NCBI RefSeq assembly: GCF_022549675.1
Contig: NZ_JAKZGR010000008.1
Span: forward strand, 124,001-188,000
Source of the DNA: Belliella kenyensis
Lineage (GTDB): Bacteria; Bacteroidota; Bacteroidia; Cytophagales; Cyclobacteriaceae
DNA: 64,000 nucleotides
Reading direction: 5' to 3'
Shown one piece after another: positions 36,866 to 46,842 of the stretch. The position numbers and the translations under genes are program-made. Below the pieces are notes generated by a model. That model was given only the letters and a program-made list of their open reading frames with translations. It made no database searches and was not told the DNA's origin. How positions within the stretch are numbered: position 1 is the first letter of the stretch; each line of letters starts with the position of its first letter.

Positions 36866-39664
36866 CTATATACTAAGTATAAAATCTGTCAAATTAACAT
36901 CTTGATCAAGACCTAACTTTTTCCTCAACCTATACCTCCTCACCTCTATACTTTTAGTAGAAATATTCAGTAAAGACGCAATCTCCTTAGCACTAAGATT
37001 CAATCTTATGTATGTACAAAACTTTAGATCGTTATGGTTTAGATCAGGGCAAATTTTTTTGGCCCTTTCCAAAAATTCTTTGTCTGCATTATTAAATGCT
37101 TCTTCAAAAAAATCCCAATCTTTTTCATTGTTCAAATTACTATCGATCAATTTATAGACTGTAGAATTCTCAGGTAAGTTTGTTTGAGATTTGAGTTCCT
37201 TTCTTACTTTTATCAAGAAATCATTCCTCTTGATGTTGTTCATAGTAAGAATGGCAAGCTCACGGTTCTTACTTTCAATTTCGACTTCAAGCTGTTTGTT
37301 TTTTAGTCCGATTATCTTTTGTTCTGTTTTGATCTTAATATTCTCCAGTTCTCTTATATTTTGCAACTTTGCCTCTTCTGCCTTTCTAAAAAAATGCTCT
37401 TTGTAGGATTTGTGAATTATAAAACCCAAAAGGGCCAAAATGGCTATGTAGATCAAGATGGCTAAATATGAGAAATAAAAAGGTTTTTCTATTGAGAAAT
37501 CAAAAGATGCATAGTTTTCAGAAGAAAAATCTCCTATTCTAGATTTCACTTTGAAAGTGTATGCTCCAAAGGGAAGATTTTCAAACTTCACTTTACTGTC
37601 ATTACTCCAAGCGGACCATTGGCTATGGTAGCCTTCTATAAAGTAGCTGTATTGTACTTCCTTATATTTTTCATGGAAAGGCACATAGTATGAAAACTCC
37701 AAAGTACGATTAGCAAACTTCAGTGAAGCTGGTTTGTCTATATCAGCGAGAATCACAGTATCACCAAAAACCGTGACGCTATTCAAATGAATATGATGTT
37801 TTGGACTTTTATTTTTATTGAAATCAAGCCTTACGTATCCATTTGTCTTTCCAAGAATATACTGATCTTTTCCAATAGTATTTAGATTTTCAAAACTAAT
37901 TACTGATCTTCTAAGATTGTTTGGGATATAGAATGATTCTGTTTCATAGGATTCTTTTGCGGCACTTTTTCTGGCATAAGTGATCCCATTTTTATTAAAT
38001 GACCACACCCTCCTATTGATAGGATCATTTATAAGCTTTGCAGATAAAAAAGTCTCTGGATCAATCAATTTACTCAATGATGGATTTTTGATTAATGAAC
38101 CATCTCTTTGGATTTCAAAAACTCCATCTAAACTACTGAAAAAAATCTTTTCATCAAAGCTAACAAGTGAGGCTCCTGATAGATTTGGAAGGTCTGTAAA
38201 TCGTAAGACATTAGAGATTTTGTTGCTATTGGAGTCCCACATTATTTTAAACAAACCTTTGTTTTCATGACTAACCCAAAATATAGAATCATCCATGATC
38301 TCAAAAAATCTTGCCGAAAAATCAAAGCCTTCGATCTTTTCCCAAGCATCCCATTTCCCATCTTTATTGTAAATCCTGCCTAAACCTGAATAAGCTCCAA
38401 AAAAAATAGAATTCGGTAAAGATGGATTTTCTTTGAAACCCCATACTCCAGGAATATCTAAAAACAATTCAGCTTTTCCATTATTGACTTTGAATACACC
38501 TAATGCATGACCACAGAAAAGTACACCACCTGACTCATACAAGGACCAAACTTGTCCCTCTGTCCCAGGTACCATTTGAAGACTGTTATTTATTGCTTCA
38601 TCTTTGTAAAACAAACCTTGATTTGATCCCAAATATATTTTGTTGTTGTGAATAAGGGTTGCATATACAGTCCCTAGTACACCTTGAGAATTAACATACT
38701 CAGTAACATAGGATTTGTAATTAATACAGTCAATCCCATTATCCAATGCAAGCCATATGTTTTGCTGAGAGTCCTCGAATATATTCAATACTGTGTTGTT
38801 ATTTAACCCATTTCCTTGGTTCAAAACACCTATGAATTCACCATTTTTATTCAATTGGATTAGACCTTCTGATATAGTTCCAATTAAAATATCTCCACTT
38901 GATGTTATTTTTGCACTGAAAATTTTTCTATCTGGAAACAACTTATTGAAATCAGTCTGTAATTTCTCTACTTTTTCTCCCACAACCTGATAAATCCCAT
39001 GATGTCTAGTGAAAATCAATTTCCCATTTTCTGATTCTACAATATTTACAACAAGGTCACTATTGATTTTCTCCGGTAATTCCAAAAATAGTTTCTCTTG
39101 ACCCATTTCAAGTCTAAAAATCCCCTTACCCTTCTTTTGAATCAAAAGTTGATTATCAACTTCAAATATCCTTACATAAGACTTTTCATCCGTAATCACC
39201 TTGAGCGTTTGCTGTGGTATGTCATATATGTAGAGTCTATCCAATGACTGAAAAAACACTTGATTGTCTATAATCTTGATATGCCAAATATTCTCATCTT
39301 CGAGCATCTCTGCTTCTTTGGATAAAGATATGTATTGAAGTTGGCCTTTGGCGTTTCTTTGGTAATAGCCAAACTCCATATAAGACCCAACAAAAATATA
39401 GTCTGAAAAAGATGCTACTGTACGAATCACACTCTGATTGGGAGATGGATACAGTTTCCAGTTAGCACCATTGTATTCAAGCAAACCCTCATTGTTTGCG
39501 AAAAATAGCCGTTTATTGTCAGTTTCGGTAATTTCCCAATTTTGATTGCCTGCATCATAATTTCTAGGGCTAAAGTTGATAATAGGAAACGACTCTTGGG
39601 ACTTTGTCTCATAGGAAACTAAGGATAAATAAAATATCAATAAAAAACTAAATCTTAAGGGCAT
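36866..39664 (-). CDS. One-component membrane regulator: Reg_prop propeller, YYY domain, TM, coiled coil, LuxR-type HTH
   Basis: A 932-residue protein. After a signal peptide, residues about 25-630 hold propeller repeats (ITETDNKRLFFANNEGLLEY, NIFEDSQQNIWLALDNGIDC). A Y_Y_Y domain follows (YFIEGYHSQWSAWSNDSKVK), one membrane helix (YLAILIYIAILALLGFII), a coiled coil (about 765-820), and a C-terminal HTH (NLSAKEIASLLNISTKSIEV). There is no histidine kinase or receiver, so the HTH is attached to the membrane sensor. Such regulators sense glycan fragments in the periplasm. It is upstream of susC in the same direction and is the probable regulator of this locus. Confidence 0.9.
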   Translation of the reverse strand: MPLRFSFLLIFYLSLVSYETKSQESFPIINFSPRNYDAGNQNWEITETDNKRLFFANNEGLLEYNGANWKLYPSPNQSVIRTVASFSDYIFVGSYMEFGYYQRNAKGQLQYISLSKEAEMLEDENIWHIKIIDNQVFFQSLDRLYIYDIPQQTLKVITDEKSYVRIFEVDNQLLIQKKGKGIFRLEMGQEKLFLELPEKINSDLVVNIVESENGKLIFTRHHGIYQVVGEKVEKLQTDFNKLFPDRKIFSAKITSSGDILIGTISEGLIQLNKNGEFIGVLNQGNGLNNNTVLNIFEDSQQNIWLALDNGIDCINYKSYVTEYVNSQGVLGTVYATLIHNNKIYLGSNQGLFYKDEAINNSLQMVPGTEGQVWSLYESGGVLFCGHALGVFKVNNGKAELFLDIPGVWGFKENPSLPNSIFFGAYSGLGRIYNKDGKWDAWEKIEGFDFSARFFEIMDDSIFWVSHENKGLFKIMWDSNSNKISNVLRFTDLPNLSGASLVSFDEKIFFSSLDGVFEIQRDGSLIKNPSLSKLIDPETFLSAKLINDPINRRVWSFNKNGITYARKSAAKESYETESFYIPNNLRRSVISFENLNTIGKDQYILGKTNGYVRLDFNKNKSPKHHIHLNSVTVFGDTVILADIDKPASLKFANRTLEFSYYVPFHEKYKEVQYSYFIEGYHSQWSAWSNDSKVKFENLPFGAYTFKVKSRIGDFSSENYASFDFSIEKPFYFSYLAILIYIAILALLGFIIHKSYKEHFFRKAEEAKLQNIRELENIKIKTEQKIIGLKNKQLEVEIESKNRELAILTMNNIKRNDFLIKVRKELKSQTNLPENSTVYKLIDSNLNNEKDWDFFEEAFNNADKEFLERAKKICPDLNHNDLKFCTYIRLNLSAKEIASLLNISTKSIEVRRYRLRKKLGLDQDVNLTDFILSI

Positions 39665-39765
39665 TTTGGGTTTTGTTTTGATCGAAAAATAAAGCTTTTT
39701 TTCAAAAATATTATTAAGCCAGTATTATGAATAATATATAACTGCTGAGATGCGAATCAACATAG

Positions 39766-39831
39766 CTTAATAAAGGCAATTTCATCGCCAACCAAATAGA
39801 AAATTTATGTCAGTTTTCGATTAGGTTATGG
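39766..39831 (+). repeat. 66-bp interspersed repeat, copy B
   Basis: 64 of 66 bases match copy A at 30191-30256. Its right end overlaps the last 11 bp of the ABC-MutS fusion gene and supplies that gene's stop codon, so it may have inserted at or near the gene end. Confidence 0.85.
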
Positions 39832-41833
39832 ATTTTAACATCTCAAAAATCCCTTCATTTTCTAAGATGCGTAATCCTGCTCGATCGTTGGATACTCCTG
39901 ATACCAATTTGAATGTATTATATGGCTGATTATCGATCACTTTGTACTCAAAGTGATTGAAGGAAATGTTTTTGATATGATTGATCCTAGCTGCTACTTC
40001 TATGTTATGCGAGGAAATAATAAAAAGACTGGTCGGGATTTTTGATAGGGCCTCTGTCAGCATGGATGTAGCATCTGATGCGTCTTCTACATTTGTGCCT
40101 TTGAATAATTCATCCATGATTACGATCATGTGCTTGTGTTGCTTTAATGAATTAACCATCGTTTTTACCCTCATTACCTCATTATAGTAATGACTATACC
40201 CATCTTTAAGGCTATCTGAGAGATTGATACTAGTCATCATACCACTATATAGGGTAGTTCTCATACATTTTGCAGGGACAGGAAAACCAAGGTGAGCCAA
40301 ATACATTGCAGAACCGAAGGATTTAAGAAAAGTAGACTTTCCAGACATATTTGCTCCAGTCAAAAAGCATAAATTATTTTCTTTGTCTAGTTTAAAATCA
40401 TTGGTAACTGCTTCTTTTACCAAAGGATGAAACAATCCTTTGATATCTACCATCGAGTCTTCAGGGGTGATGTATTCTGGATAGCACATCTGATGCCTTT
40501 CAGCCACTTGACCCACTGTCTCAAGCACATCTAGTAGATAGATGAGTTCCAAAAGCTCTGATATATCCTTACTTCTTCTAAAATATTGATCATACTTCCC
40601 TATTGGAAAGATCTTTTCATCTATCTCGATGATTTCATTCAATTCTCTCCTGCTTAGTATCTCTGTCATCCTGAAGGATATCTTTGAAAGGTAAGTGGGA
40701 AGTGTTTCGTCTGATAGTTTTTCAATTACCGTATGGAGAAAAACAATGAATTGTAGTATGTGATTTACACCTGTCTCTACTATGTAGTAATTCCCAGAAG
40801 GCCTGAAAAAATTCTTCAACCACTGGATTAGAGATACCTCAAATCCCTTCTTGAACAAGGGGATACTGGATCGAAGATAATACTCCACAGCATTAAGCTG
40901 TTTTTTGTCGATGTTAAACTCGATTTGTTTTTCCGCCAAAAATTTAATTGCGTCCCTCCGTCCTTCAATTTCTTCCAAATTCCTTGAGGGGGATTTGATG
41001 ATTTCTGACAACTTAATTTTTCCCCCAGAAGTGCTTACCTGATTGAAGAAAGCGAACAAATCACCTTCTTGAAATGAATCAAAGAAATCTAAGTCTTTTA
41101 GCGTCTGCTGATCTATTCCAAAGGGCTGTAGTTTCGTCATTTCTTTATTTTCGCTAAAAGTTCCCCTGGGTAAATAATTGTGGTATACAAGCTCTTCTTT
41201 ATAGTTTTTCACCTGGAGACAAGCCCCACCCTTCATCAAGTATAAATGATCACTGATATCTATAATATTCATATAATCGTGATCTGTGATCAAAAAACCT
41301 TTTTCCATTTTATGGGTGGAAATCAATGCTTTGATCAGTTCTTTGTACAAAGGTTCAATCCCAGAAAATGGCTCATCAAGCAAAATGAATTTGACTGGCA
41401 AATGACAAATCAACAAAACTTCTAAATACCGGCGTTCACCTCCAGATAATGAGGTGATTTTTTTGTTCAGGTGTTTGGAAATTCTTTCGTTTTCTAGAAT
41501 TTTCTGACGCTGGGTTTTGTTTGAAACAAATTGATTGATGATACCTTTGATAGTCAGGATTGTAGGCAAAAAACTATGCTGTGGAAGATAAGCTATAAGG
41601 TTTCCGCATTTGTAGGGTTCTTGAAAGACGACATTGTTGATTCGTATCATTTTGTCATCTGCTGAGAGTGTCCCAAAGATGATTTGAAAGAGCGTAGATT
41701 TTCCAGTACCATTTCTACCCAATATCCCTAAGACTTCACCCGTTTTGCAAAGAAGGTATATATCCGAGATAACTGTCTTATGATTTACCTTCTTTATAAC
41801 TCCACTTATTTCAAGTTGATTACTTTCCATCAT
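39821..41833 (-). CDS. Fusion of an ABC-transporter-type ATPase and a MutS-like ATPase
   Basis: A single 670-residue frame. Residues 1-215 are an ABC ATPase: Walker A GRNGTGKST, signature LSGGERRYLE, Walker B FILLDEPF, H-loop ITDHD. From about residue 232 (MTKLQPFGIDQQTLKDLDFF) a MutS core follows, with helical lever segments, Walker A TGANMSGKSTFLK near 495, YSGMMTSINLSDSLKDGYS, and Walker B HMIVIMDELFKGTN. The two parts are usually separate genes. The MutS half lacks the mismatch-recognition domain, as in stand-alone MutS-like ATPases of Bacteroidota. It overlaps a small membrane-protein gene by 14 bp. A role in membrane transport, DNA repair or neither is undecided. Confidence 0.85.
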   Translation of the reverse strand: MMESNQLEISGVIKKVNHKTVISDIYLLCKTGEVLGILGRNGTGKSTLFQIIFGTLSADDKMIRINNVVFQEPYKCGNLIAYLPQHSFLPTILTIKGIINQFVSNKTQRQKILENERISKHLNKKITSLSGGERRYLEVLLICHLPVKFILLDEPFSGIEPLYKELIKALISTHKMEKGFLITDHDYMNIIDISDHLYLMKGGACLQVKNYKEELVYHNYLPRGTFSENKEMTKLQPFGIDQQTLKDLDFFDSFQEGDLFAFFNQVSTSGGKIKLSEIIKSPSRNLEEIEGRRDAIKFLAEKQIEFNIDKKQLNAVEYYLRSSIPLFKKGFEVSLIQWLKNFFRPSGNYYIVETGVNHILQFIVFLHTVIEKLSDETLPTYLSKISFRMTEILSRRELNEIIEIDEKIFPIGKYDQYFRRSKDISELLELIYLLDVLETVGQVAERHQMCYPEYITPEDSMVDIKGLFHPLVKEAVTNDFKLDKENNLCFLTGANMSGKSTFLKSFGSAMYLAHLGFPVPAKCMRTTLYSGMMTSINLSDSLKDGYSHYYNEVMRVKTMVNSLKQHKHMIVIMDELFKGTNVEDASDATSMLTEALSKIPTSLFIISSHNIEVAARINHIKNISFNHFEYKVIDNQPYNTFKLVSGVSNDRAGLRILENEGIFEMLKSIT

Positions 41834-42119
41834 GAAGCCTTTCTAGCGTGAAATAAATGATAAAAATCAAGACATTGAATACTTGAGTGTACGCAATCAA
41901 TTTTAGCTTAGAATAGCCTCTATTAAAATAAAAGTAATATTTCTCCTTGTATCGCTTTTCAAATAAATACAGTGCAATAAACATCCCTCCAGAGATAAAT
42001 GAAAGCATAAATCCTCTTAAAAAGTTTTCGTCAAGTACAAGAAATAAAAAACCTATCAAGATTGAAAATGGGAGGTTGAAACTGTTAATTTCTCTGTAGT
42101 ATAATAGAATATTCTTCAA
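41820..42119 (-). CDS. Small membrane protein, probable partner of the ABC-MutS fusion
   Basis: A 99-residue protein with about three hydrophobic segments (FSILIGFLFLVLDENFL, GFMLSFISGGMFIALYLF, AYTQVFNVLIFIIYFTL). Its end overlaps the start of the ABC-MutS gene, so the pair is coupled. It could be a reduced membrane component for the ABC ATPase half. No family recognised. Confidence 0.75.
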   Translation of the reverse strand: MKNILLYYREINSFNLPFSILIGFLFLVLDENFLRGFMLSFISGGMFIALYLFEKRYKEKYYFYFNRGYSKLKLIAYTQVFNVLIFIIYFTLERLHDGK

Positions 42120-42277
42120 TCTTGCTTGATTAGTTTTTGGATTATTGATTTAAATATAAGATGATTATTTGAAAATCCATCATCAAACTTGTTCTATAGT
42201 TTTTTGTGATTTTAGCAAAACCTGTTTCCTTTTTCACTTATGTTCAATAAATTAGCACCTCACCCTGATTTCAACTT

Positions 42278-42838
42278 ATGAAGAAAACTCAAGCAAAACC
42301 CAAGCTATTTAGTAGTGATTTTTGGGATGTAAATAAGATTCTAAGTATTTCTGCTATTTTCATTTCGTTTATGACTTTTTTGGTATTGATCTATCAGACC
42401 AAGATACTGAGAGAACAACAACTCCTATCCTCTATGCCGTACATAGACATTTCAAATAGAGGCTCTTATACACCTAATTTTAAAATCATACTAACAAATC
42501 AAGGAATTGGCCCTGCAGTATTGGAAGAGGTAAATATTTTTTTTGAGGGGAAGAAAACAAGTTTTATAGACTTGGTACCATTTGTATTTGAAAAAAGTGA
42601 CACCATCCAGAACTTAGAACATTTACTACATTCTAATATTTATCCAGGAAGACTGATTCCTGCTGGAGAAATTATACCAATTTTCGAAGTAATTGATGAT
42701 TTAAATGAGTCCATTATTCTCAAATCAGAGATGGACCAACTTTATGTAGCAGGTTTGGAGTGGGAAATCATTTACTCATCAGTGTATAAAGAAAAATGGA
42801 GAATCACACACAAATCACTTGCCCCTGAGAAGTTGTGA
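42278..42838 (+). CDS. Single-pass membrane protein of unknown function
   Basis: A 186-residue protein with one N-terminal membrane helix (ILSISAIFISFMTFLVLIYQ) and a soluble beta-rich part (IILTNQGIGPAVLEEVNIFF) resembling small membrane-anchored proteins of unknown role. No partner gene is evident. Confidence 0.7.
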   Translation: MKKTQAKPKLFSSDFWDVNKILSISAIFISFMTFLVLIYQTKILREQQLLSSMPYIDISNRGSYTPNFKIILTNQGIGPAVLEEVNIFFEGKKTSFIDLVPFVFEKSDTIQNLEHLLHSNIYPGRLIPAGEIIPIFEVIDDLNESIILKSEMDQLYVAGLEWEIIYSSVYKEKWRITHKSLAPEKL

Positions 42839-43044
42839 AAATCCATTGAACATTTGTGACAAAAAAACCAATGGTTTTGACAGCTATAAATCTAAGACTC
42901 ATTCATGCTAATCGACATATTTCTGCTTTAGTTGTTTAAGAGTAGTACCACCTGTTTAGATTATGCAAAGCGTCATCAAAAAACCTAGAGTTTCAAGTAG
43001 AATGACACTAATTGAATCTGTAATTTCAAATTCTATAATTCCTA

Positions 43045-43296
43045 TCAAACCGGATCATGCAGAGATAGAATCTTCAAGCCCTCAATCTCCAAATCCCTCA
43101 ATTTCATCCCCGCTAGTATAAATTCATCGGCTTCTACATGCTTCTTGAATTCATAGATAAGCTTCAGCAGCAACTTTGCTTTATGTATTCTATCCATTGG
43201 AAATGGATTTAAATTCGCCTCTATGATCTTTTTGAGCTTGATTTCAATTTGCTCTTCCCTCCTATCCAACGCTGATAAAATCTCAAAAACATCCAT
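43045..43296 (-). CDS. Small helical protein of unknown function
   Basis: An 83-residue, probably all-helical protein (FEILSALDRREEQIEIKLKK, AKLLLKLIYEFKKHVEADEF). It stands alone at the left edge of the defence island. No family recognised; coding is supported by a compositionally normal sequence and an isolated ATG. Confidence 0.55.
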   Translation of the reverse strand: MDVFEILSALDRREEQIEIKLKKIIEANLNPFPMDRIHKAKLLLKLIYEFKKHVEADEFILAGMKLRDLEIEGLKILSLHDPV

Positions 43297-43492
43297 TGTT
43301 TATATTATTGACATTTTTCCACTTATAATATTCTCATAAAAATAATCATAGTCAAATAGCTGAAGTAATCCACCTCAGCAAAAGTCTGTCAAATTTGTTC
43401 AAAAAAATAAAGTACTGAGTTCGTTTTATTGCAAATCCGACCAAAAACAAGCAAATTGTTAGTTGAAATTTTTCAATAACAAATCAGAGAGA

Positions 43493-43642
43493 ATGAACCA
43501 TAAATATCTTAAACCAAGGCAGGCATTAAATAAAGCATTTTTAAAAGTAAAACCTGTAAGAGCCCAGATCAATCAATTAGTTTATGAACTTTATGGGTTG
43601 ACTGAGGAGGAGATTAGGGTAATAGAAGGGGGTGAAGGGTGA
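43493..43642 (+). pseudogene. In-frame deletion scar of an Eco57I/PglX-like restriction-modification gene
   Basis: A 49-residue frame that joins what looks like the N-terminus (LKPRQALNKAFLKVKPVRA) and the C-terminus (INQLVYELYGLTEEEIRVIE) of large Eco57I-type restriction-methylase proteins, which normally exceed 1000 residues. The intervening ~3 kb appears to be deleted without a frameshift. It could still be translated. Its stop overlaps the GTG start of the next gene by 4 bp (GTGA). Confidence 0.65.
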
Positions 43643-44253
43643 ACTTGACAATTAAAAAAATTATTAAGATTGGCCAGAAAGAGTATATGGAAAAACTTCT
43701 AAAAAATGGAGAAGTTTATTTTAATACTGTTGAATATTTTAGAAAGAATGATGTAGGCGATTACCTAAGAGGTGATTTTGCTGAAGGGCTAAAGTACAGC
43801 CAATTAATTAATTTTAGATCCCCTTCTTTAGAAGAATTTGGTATTAAGTTTAGAAATGCAAAAATCAATGGGGATACCGATATAAGCCACCTATTTTCAA
43901 TGTATATGGTAACATCTGAGTTTTGGGAAGGCAAAATTCATTTCGATAAAAGGATTTTAGAATTTGGAGATTACGCTTTGATAATCAATCCCCGTGAATT
44001 TTTAGAAAAGGTTATGAAAGCTTCAAAATATGAAATTAAATATGGGCCGGCCGTCTATTACAAAACCCCACCAATTCCAATTTCACTAAATTCCTTTTCC
44101 AAACGAGAAGAGTTTAAATACCAAAACGAATTTCGCTTTGTAATTAATTCAAGTTCAAAGAAGCCTATTATAATAAAAATCGGTGATATTTCAGATATCG
44201 CTACGATGATTCCAACTGAAACTTTATTGAAAATTGAATTTTTAAAGAATTAA
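43639..44253 (+). CDS. Protein of unknown function in defence island
   Basis: The 204-residue frame starts with GTG at 43639, coupled to the stop of the restriction-enzyme scar. It has an alternating alpha/beta character (EYMEKLLKNGEVYFNTVEYF, EFKYQNEFRFVINSSSKKPI) reminiscent of DUF2971-like proteins often found in defence islands, but assignment is tentative. It is followed 6 bp later by the GmrSD-like gene, so the two may form an operon. Confidence 0.65.
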   Translation: MNLTIKKIIKIGQKEYMEKLLKNGEVYFNTVEYFRKNDVGDYLRGDFAEGLKYSQLINFRSPSLEEFGIKFRNAKINGDTDISHLFSMYMVTSEFWEGKIHFDKRILEFGDYALIINPREFLEKVMKASKYEIKYGPAVYYKTPPIPISLNSFSKREEFKYQNEFRFVINSSSKKPIIIKIGDISDIATMIPTETLLKIEFLKN

Positions 44254-44259
44254 GAACTT

Positions 44260-46767
44260 ATGAAAGCCAACGAACTACAAATCATCAACTTTTTACAGAC
44301 ACCAAGGGTACAGTTTGTAATCCCAGTTTATCAACGGAATTATGACTGGACTACCGCTGAATGTGGGGAGTTATTAAAAGACATCATTTCTGTAAGAGAA
44401 CAGGATAGAAGCTCCCACTTTATTGGAAGTATTGTTTTTATTCATGAAGGAATTTACAGCACCAGTGAGGTAAGGGAGTTGGTCATTATCGATGGGCAGC
44501 AGCGTTTGACCACCATCAATATTCTCTTTGTTGCTTTGTATCGCTTTGCTCTTGAAAATAACAGACAGCAAGATGCAGATATGCTCTATAATACTTTTCT
44601 GATCAATCAGTATGTGCAACAGGAAGTCAGTAAGCTTAAGCTTAAGCAAACGGATGCGAATTCAATAGCTTTCAAAGCCATCCTAAAAGGAACAGAAAAG
44701 GGCATTGATGATTATTCGAATGTTATTGAAAATTACAATTACTTCAGAGGAATAATAACCGAGGCAAATTTTCATACCATTTTGGAAGGGCTTCATCGAT
44801 TGATATTTGTTGAGATATCCCTTGAAAGAGGTAAAGATGATCCACAGCGAATTTTTGAGAGCTTGAATTCTACGGGATTGGATCTTTCTCAGTCAGACTT
44901 GATCCGGAATTTTATCTTGATGGATCTTCCTCCCCAGAAGCAAAATCAAGTTTATGAATCCATCTGGAGTCCTATTGAGCAAAATGCTAGAGATGTCACC
45001 AAGAGGACATCTTTGGTCTCTGATTATATCCGTGACTACCTGACTCTCAAGAACAAGAAAATCCCAAACAAGAATAAGGTGTATACCGAATTTAAAAGTC
45101 TCTATCAAGACAAAAAGGATGAGGATTATCAGCAGGAGTTAGAAAACATCAAGTCGCTTTCCTACCATTACAAAAAATTTGTAAACCCATCATCTGAGCA
45201 AGATAGTAGAATCAGAAAAGAGTTGGAATATATCCACAGGCTGGAAATCAATGTAGCCTACCCTTTTTTACTACAGGTATTTGAAGATGAAGAAAATGGT
45301 ATCATCAGTAAAGAAGAGCTGATCAAAGTTTTGAAATTGGTCCAGAGCTTTGTTTGGAGAAGATTCATTGTAGGACTTCCTACTAATGCCCTGAATAAGA
45401 TTTTCATGACTCTTTATTCGGAGATTGACAGTGAGGAGTACTGTGATTCGATGGCAGCTGCATTATTGAAAAAGGGAGGTAGCATGAAGTTCCCTACCAA
45501 TGAAGAAATCAGAGTTGCACTAAAAGACAAAGATCTTTACAATACCCAAGCAAAGAACAGAAACTATCTTTTTGAACTACTGGAAAACTTCAATAACAAA
45601 GAGCATGTCGATACTTCCAGTGAGCTGATCACAGTGGAACATATTTTCCCACGGACACCAAGTAAGGAATGGGAAGAACAGCTTACACCCGAAGAATTCT
45701 TTGAGTTTAAAGAGAAATATGTAAATACTATTGGGAACCTAACGTTGTCTGGAAATAATGGCTCACTGAGTAATAGATCCTTTCAAGAAAAAAAAGCGAT
45801 GAATGAAAATGGTCTTGAACAGGGATATGCTTACAGTAGATTATGGCTTAACACCTATCTCCAGAAAATCGAAAAATGGGATATCAATGCTTATGAAGAG
45901 CGCTTTAAGATTATCTATGAACGATTTTTGAAGATTTGGGAGTTTCCTGAAGTAGTGGTTTTCGACGAGAATGATGCTGAGGAACAGAATATTTTTGATG
46001 CTGATCCTCCTACCTATAAGAAACTCGAATACTTCATATTCGAAGATACTAAGATAGAGGAGGATGCAGTGGTACAGATGTATTTTTATGTCTTGAAACA
46101 ACTCTTCCAAAAGAACTCTGAATTACTGGTAGAGGGGCAAGAAGTGCTGAAAATCACCAGAAAAGTTGAAGACTTTCGGGATGGCAGAGAAATCGCCAAT
46201 GGTTGGTTTGTTGAGTCGAATATAGACAGTAACACCAAATTCAGTGTATTGAAAAAGCTATTGACCATTTTTGAAATGGAAGAGGAGCTTTATATAAAGT
46301 ATCAAAGCGGGGCAGTAAACAGTGGTGAACCAGGGAGGTATTCTATCAGGAGAAAGTACTGGCAGCAGCTTATTCCGCTTTTAGTGGGTACAAACTTATT
46401 TACCAACATTAAACCAACAAAAGATCATTGGTTAAGTGCCGGAGCTGGAAAATCTGGAATTAGTTTTACAATGATCATTACCAAGTCTTGTGTTCGAATT
46501 GAATTAGGTATTTTGTCCTCTTCAAAAGAAACTAACAAGCGAGACTTTAAGAGACTTTACCAAAATAAACCTGAAATTGAAGAAGCTTTTGGAAGCCCAC
46601 TTGAATGGCAAGAATTACCTGATAACAAAATGTCCAGAATAAAGACTGAGATGCAAGGAATTAACCTTTTCAACGAAGAAGATTGGGTTCAAATGAACCA
46701 ATTCTTTATTGAGAACTTGCCCAAGTTTGAGAGGGCTTTTAAGGAGCAGATATTAAGATTGAAGTAA
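44260..46767 (+). CDS. GmrSD-like type IV restriction protein (DUF262-DUF1524, DUF4268-like tail)
   Basis: An 835-residue protein. The N-terminal DUF262/ParB-like NTPase domain has FVIPVYQRNYDW and the hallmark IDGQQRLTT. A DUF1524 HNH nuclease follows near residue 455 (TVEHIFPRTPSKEW ... NTIGNLTLSGNNGSLSN). The last ~150 residues (RKYWQQLIPLLVG, FTMIITKSCVRIELGI) resemble DUF4268. In the family, GmrSD cleaves glucosylated hydroxymethylcytosine phage DNA, though other members target other DNA. It lies next to restriction debris in a defence island. Confidence 0.9.
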   Translation: MKANELQIINFLQTPRVQFVIPVYQRNYDWTTAECGELLKDIISVREQDRSSHFIGSIVFIHEGIYSTSEVRELVIIDGQQRLTTINILFVALYRFALENNRQQDADMLYNTFLINQYVQQEVSKLKLKQTDANSIAFKAILKGTEKGIDDYSNVIENYNYFRGIITEANFHTILEGLHRLIFVEISLERGKDDPQRIFESLNSTGLDLSQSDLIRNFILMDLPPQKQNQVYESIWSPIEQNARDVTKRTSLVSDYIRDYLTLKNKKIPNKNKVYTEFKSLYQDKKDEDYQQELENIKSLSYHYKKFVNPSSEQDSRIRKELEYIHRLEINVAYPFLLQVFEDEENGIISKEELIKVLKLVQSFVWRRFIVGLPTNALNKIFMTLYSEIDSEEYCDSMAAALLKKGGSMKFPTNEEIRVALKDKDLYNTQAKNRNYLFELLENFNNKEHVDTSSELITVEHIFPRTPSKEWEEQLTPEEFFEFKEKYVNTIGNLTLSGNNGSLSNRSFQEKKAMNENGLEQGYAYSRLWLNTYLQKIEKWDINAYEERFKIIYERFLKIWEFPEVVVFDENDAEEQNIFDADPPTYKKLEYFIFEDTKIEEDAVVQMYFYVLKQLFQKNSELLVEGQEVLKITRKVEDFRDGREIANGWFVESNIDSNTKFSVLKKLLTIFEMEEELYIKYQSGAVNSGEPGRYSIRRKYWQQLIPLLVGTNLFTNIKPTKDHWLSAGAGKSGISFTMIITKSCVRIELGILSSSKETNKRDFKRLYQNKPEIEEAFGSPLEWQELPDNKMSRIKTEMQGINLFNEEDWVQMNQFFIENLPKFERAFKEQILRLK

Positions 46768-46842
46768 AATCAATTAGACTTAAATAGATTAATTGTTAAT
46801 TACTCTAATCAAATGTTTATTTATTGCTAGACAGTAAGCTTT

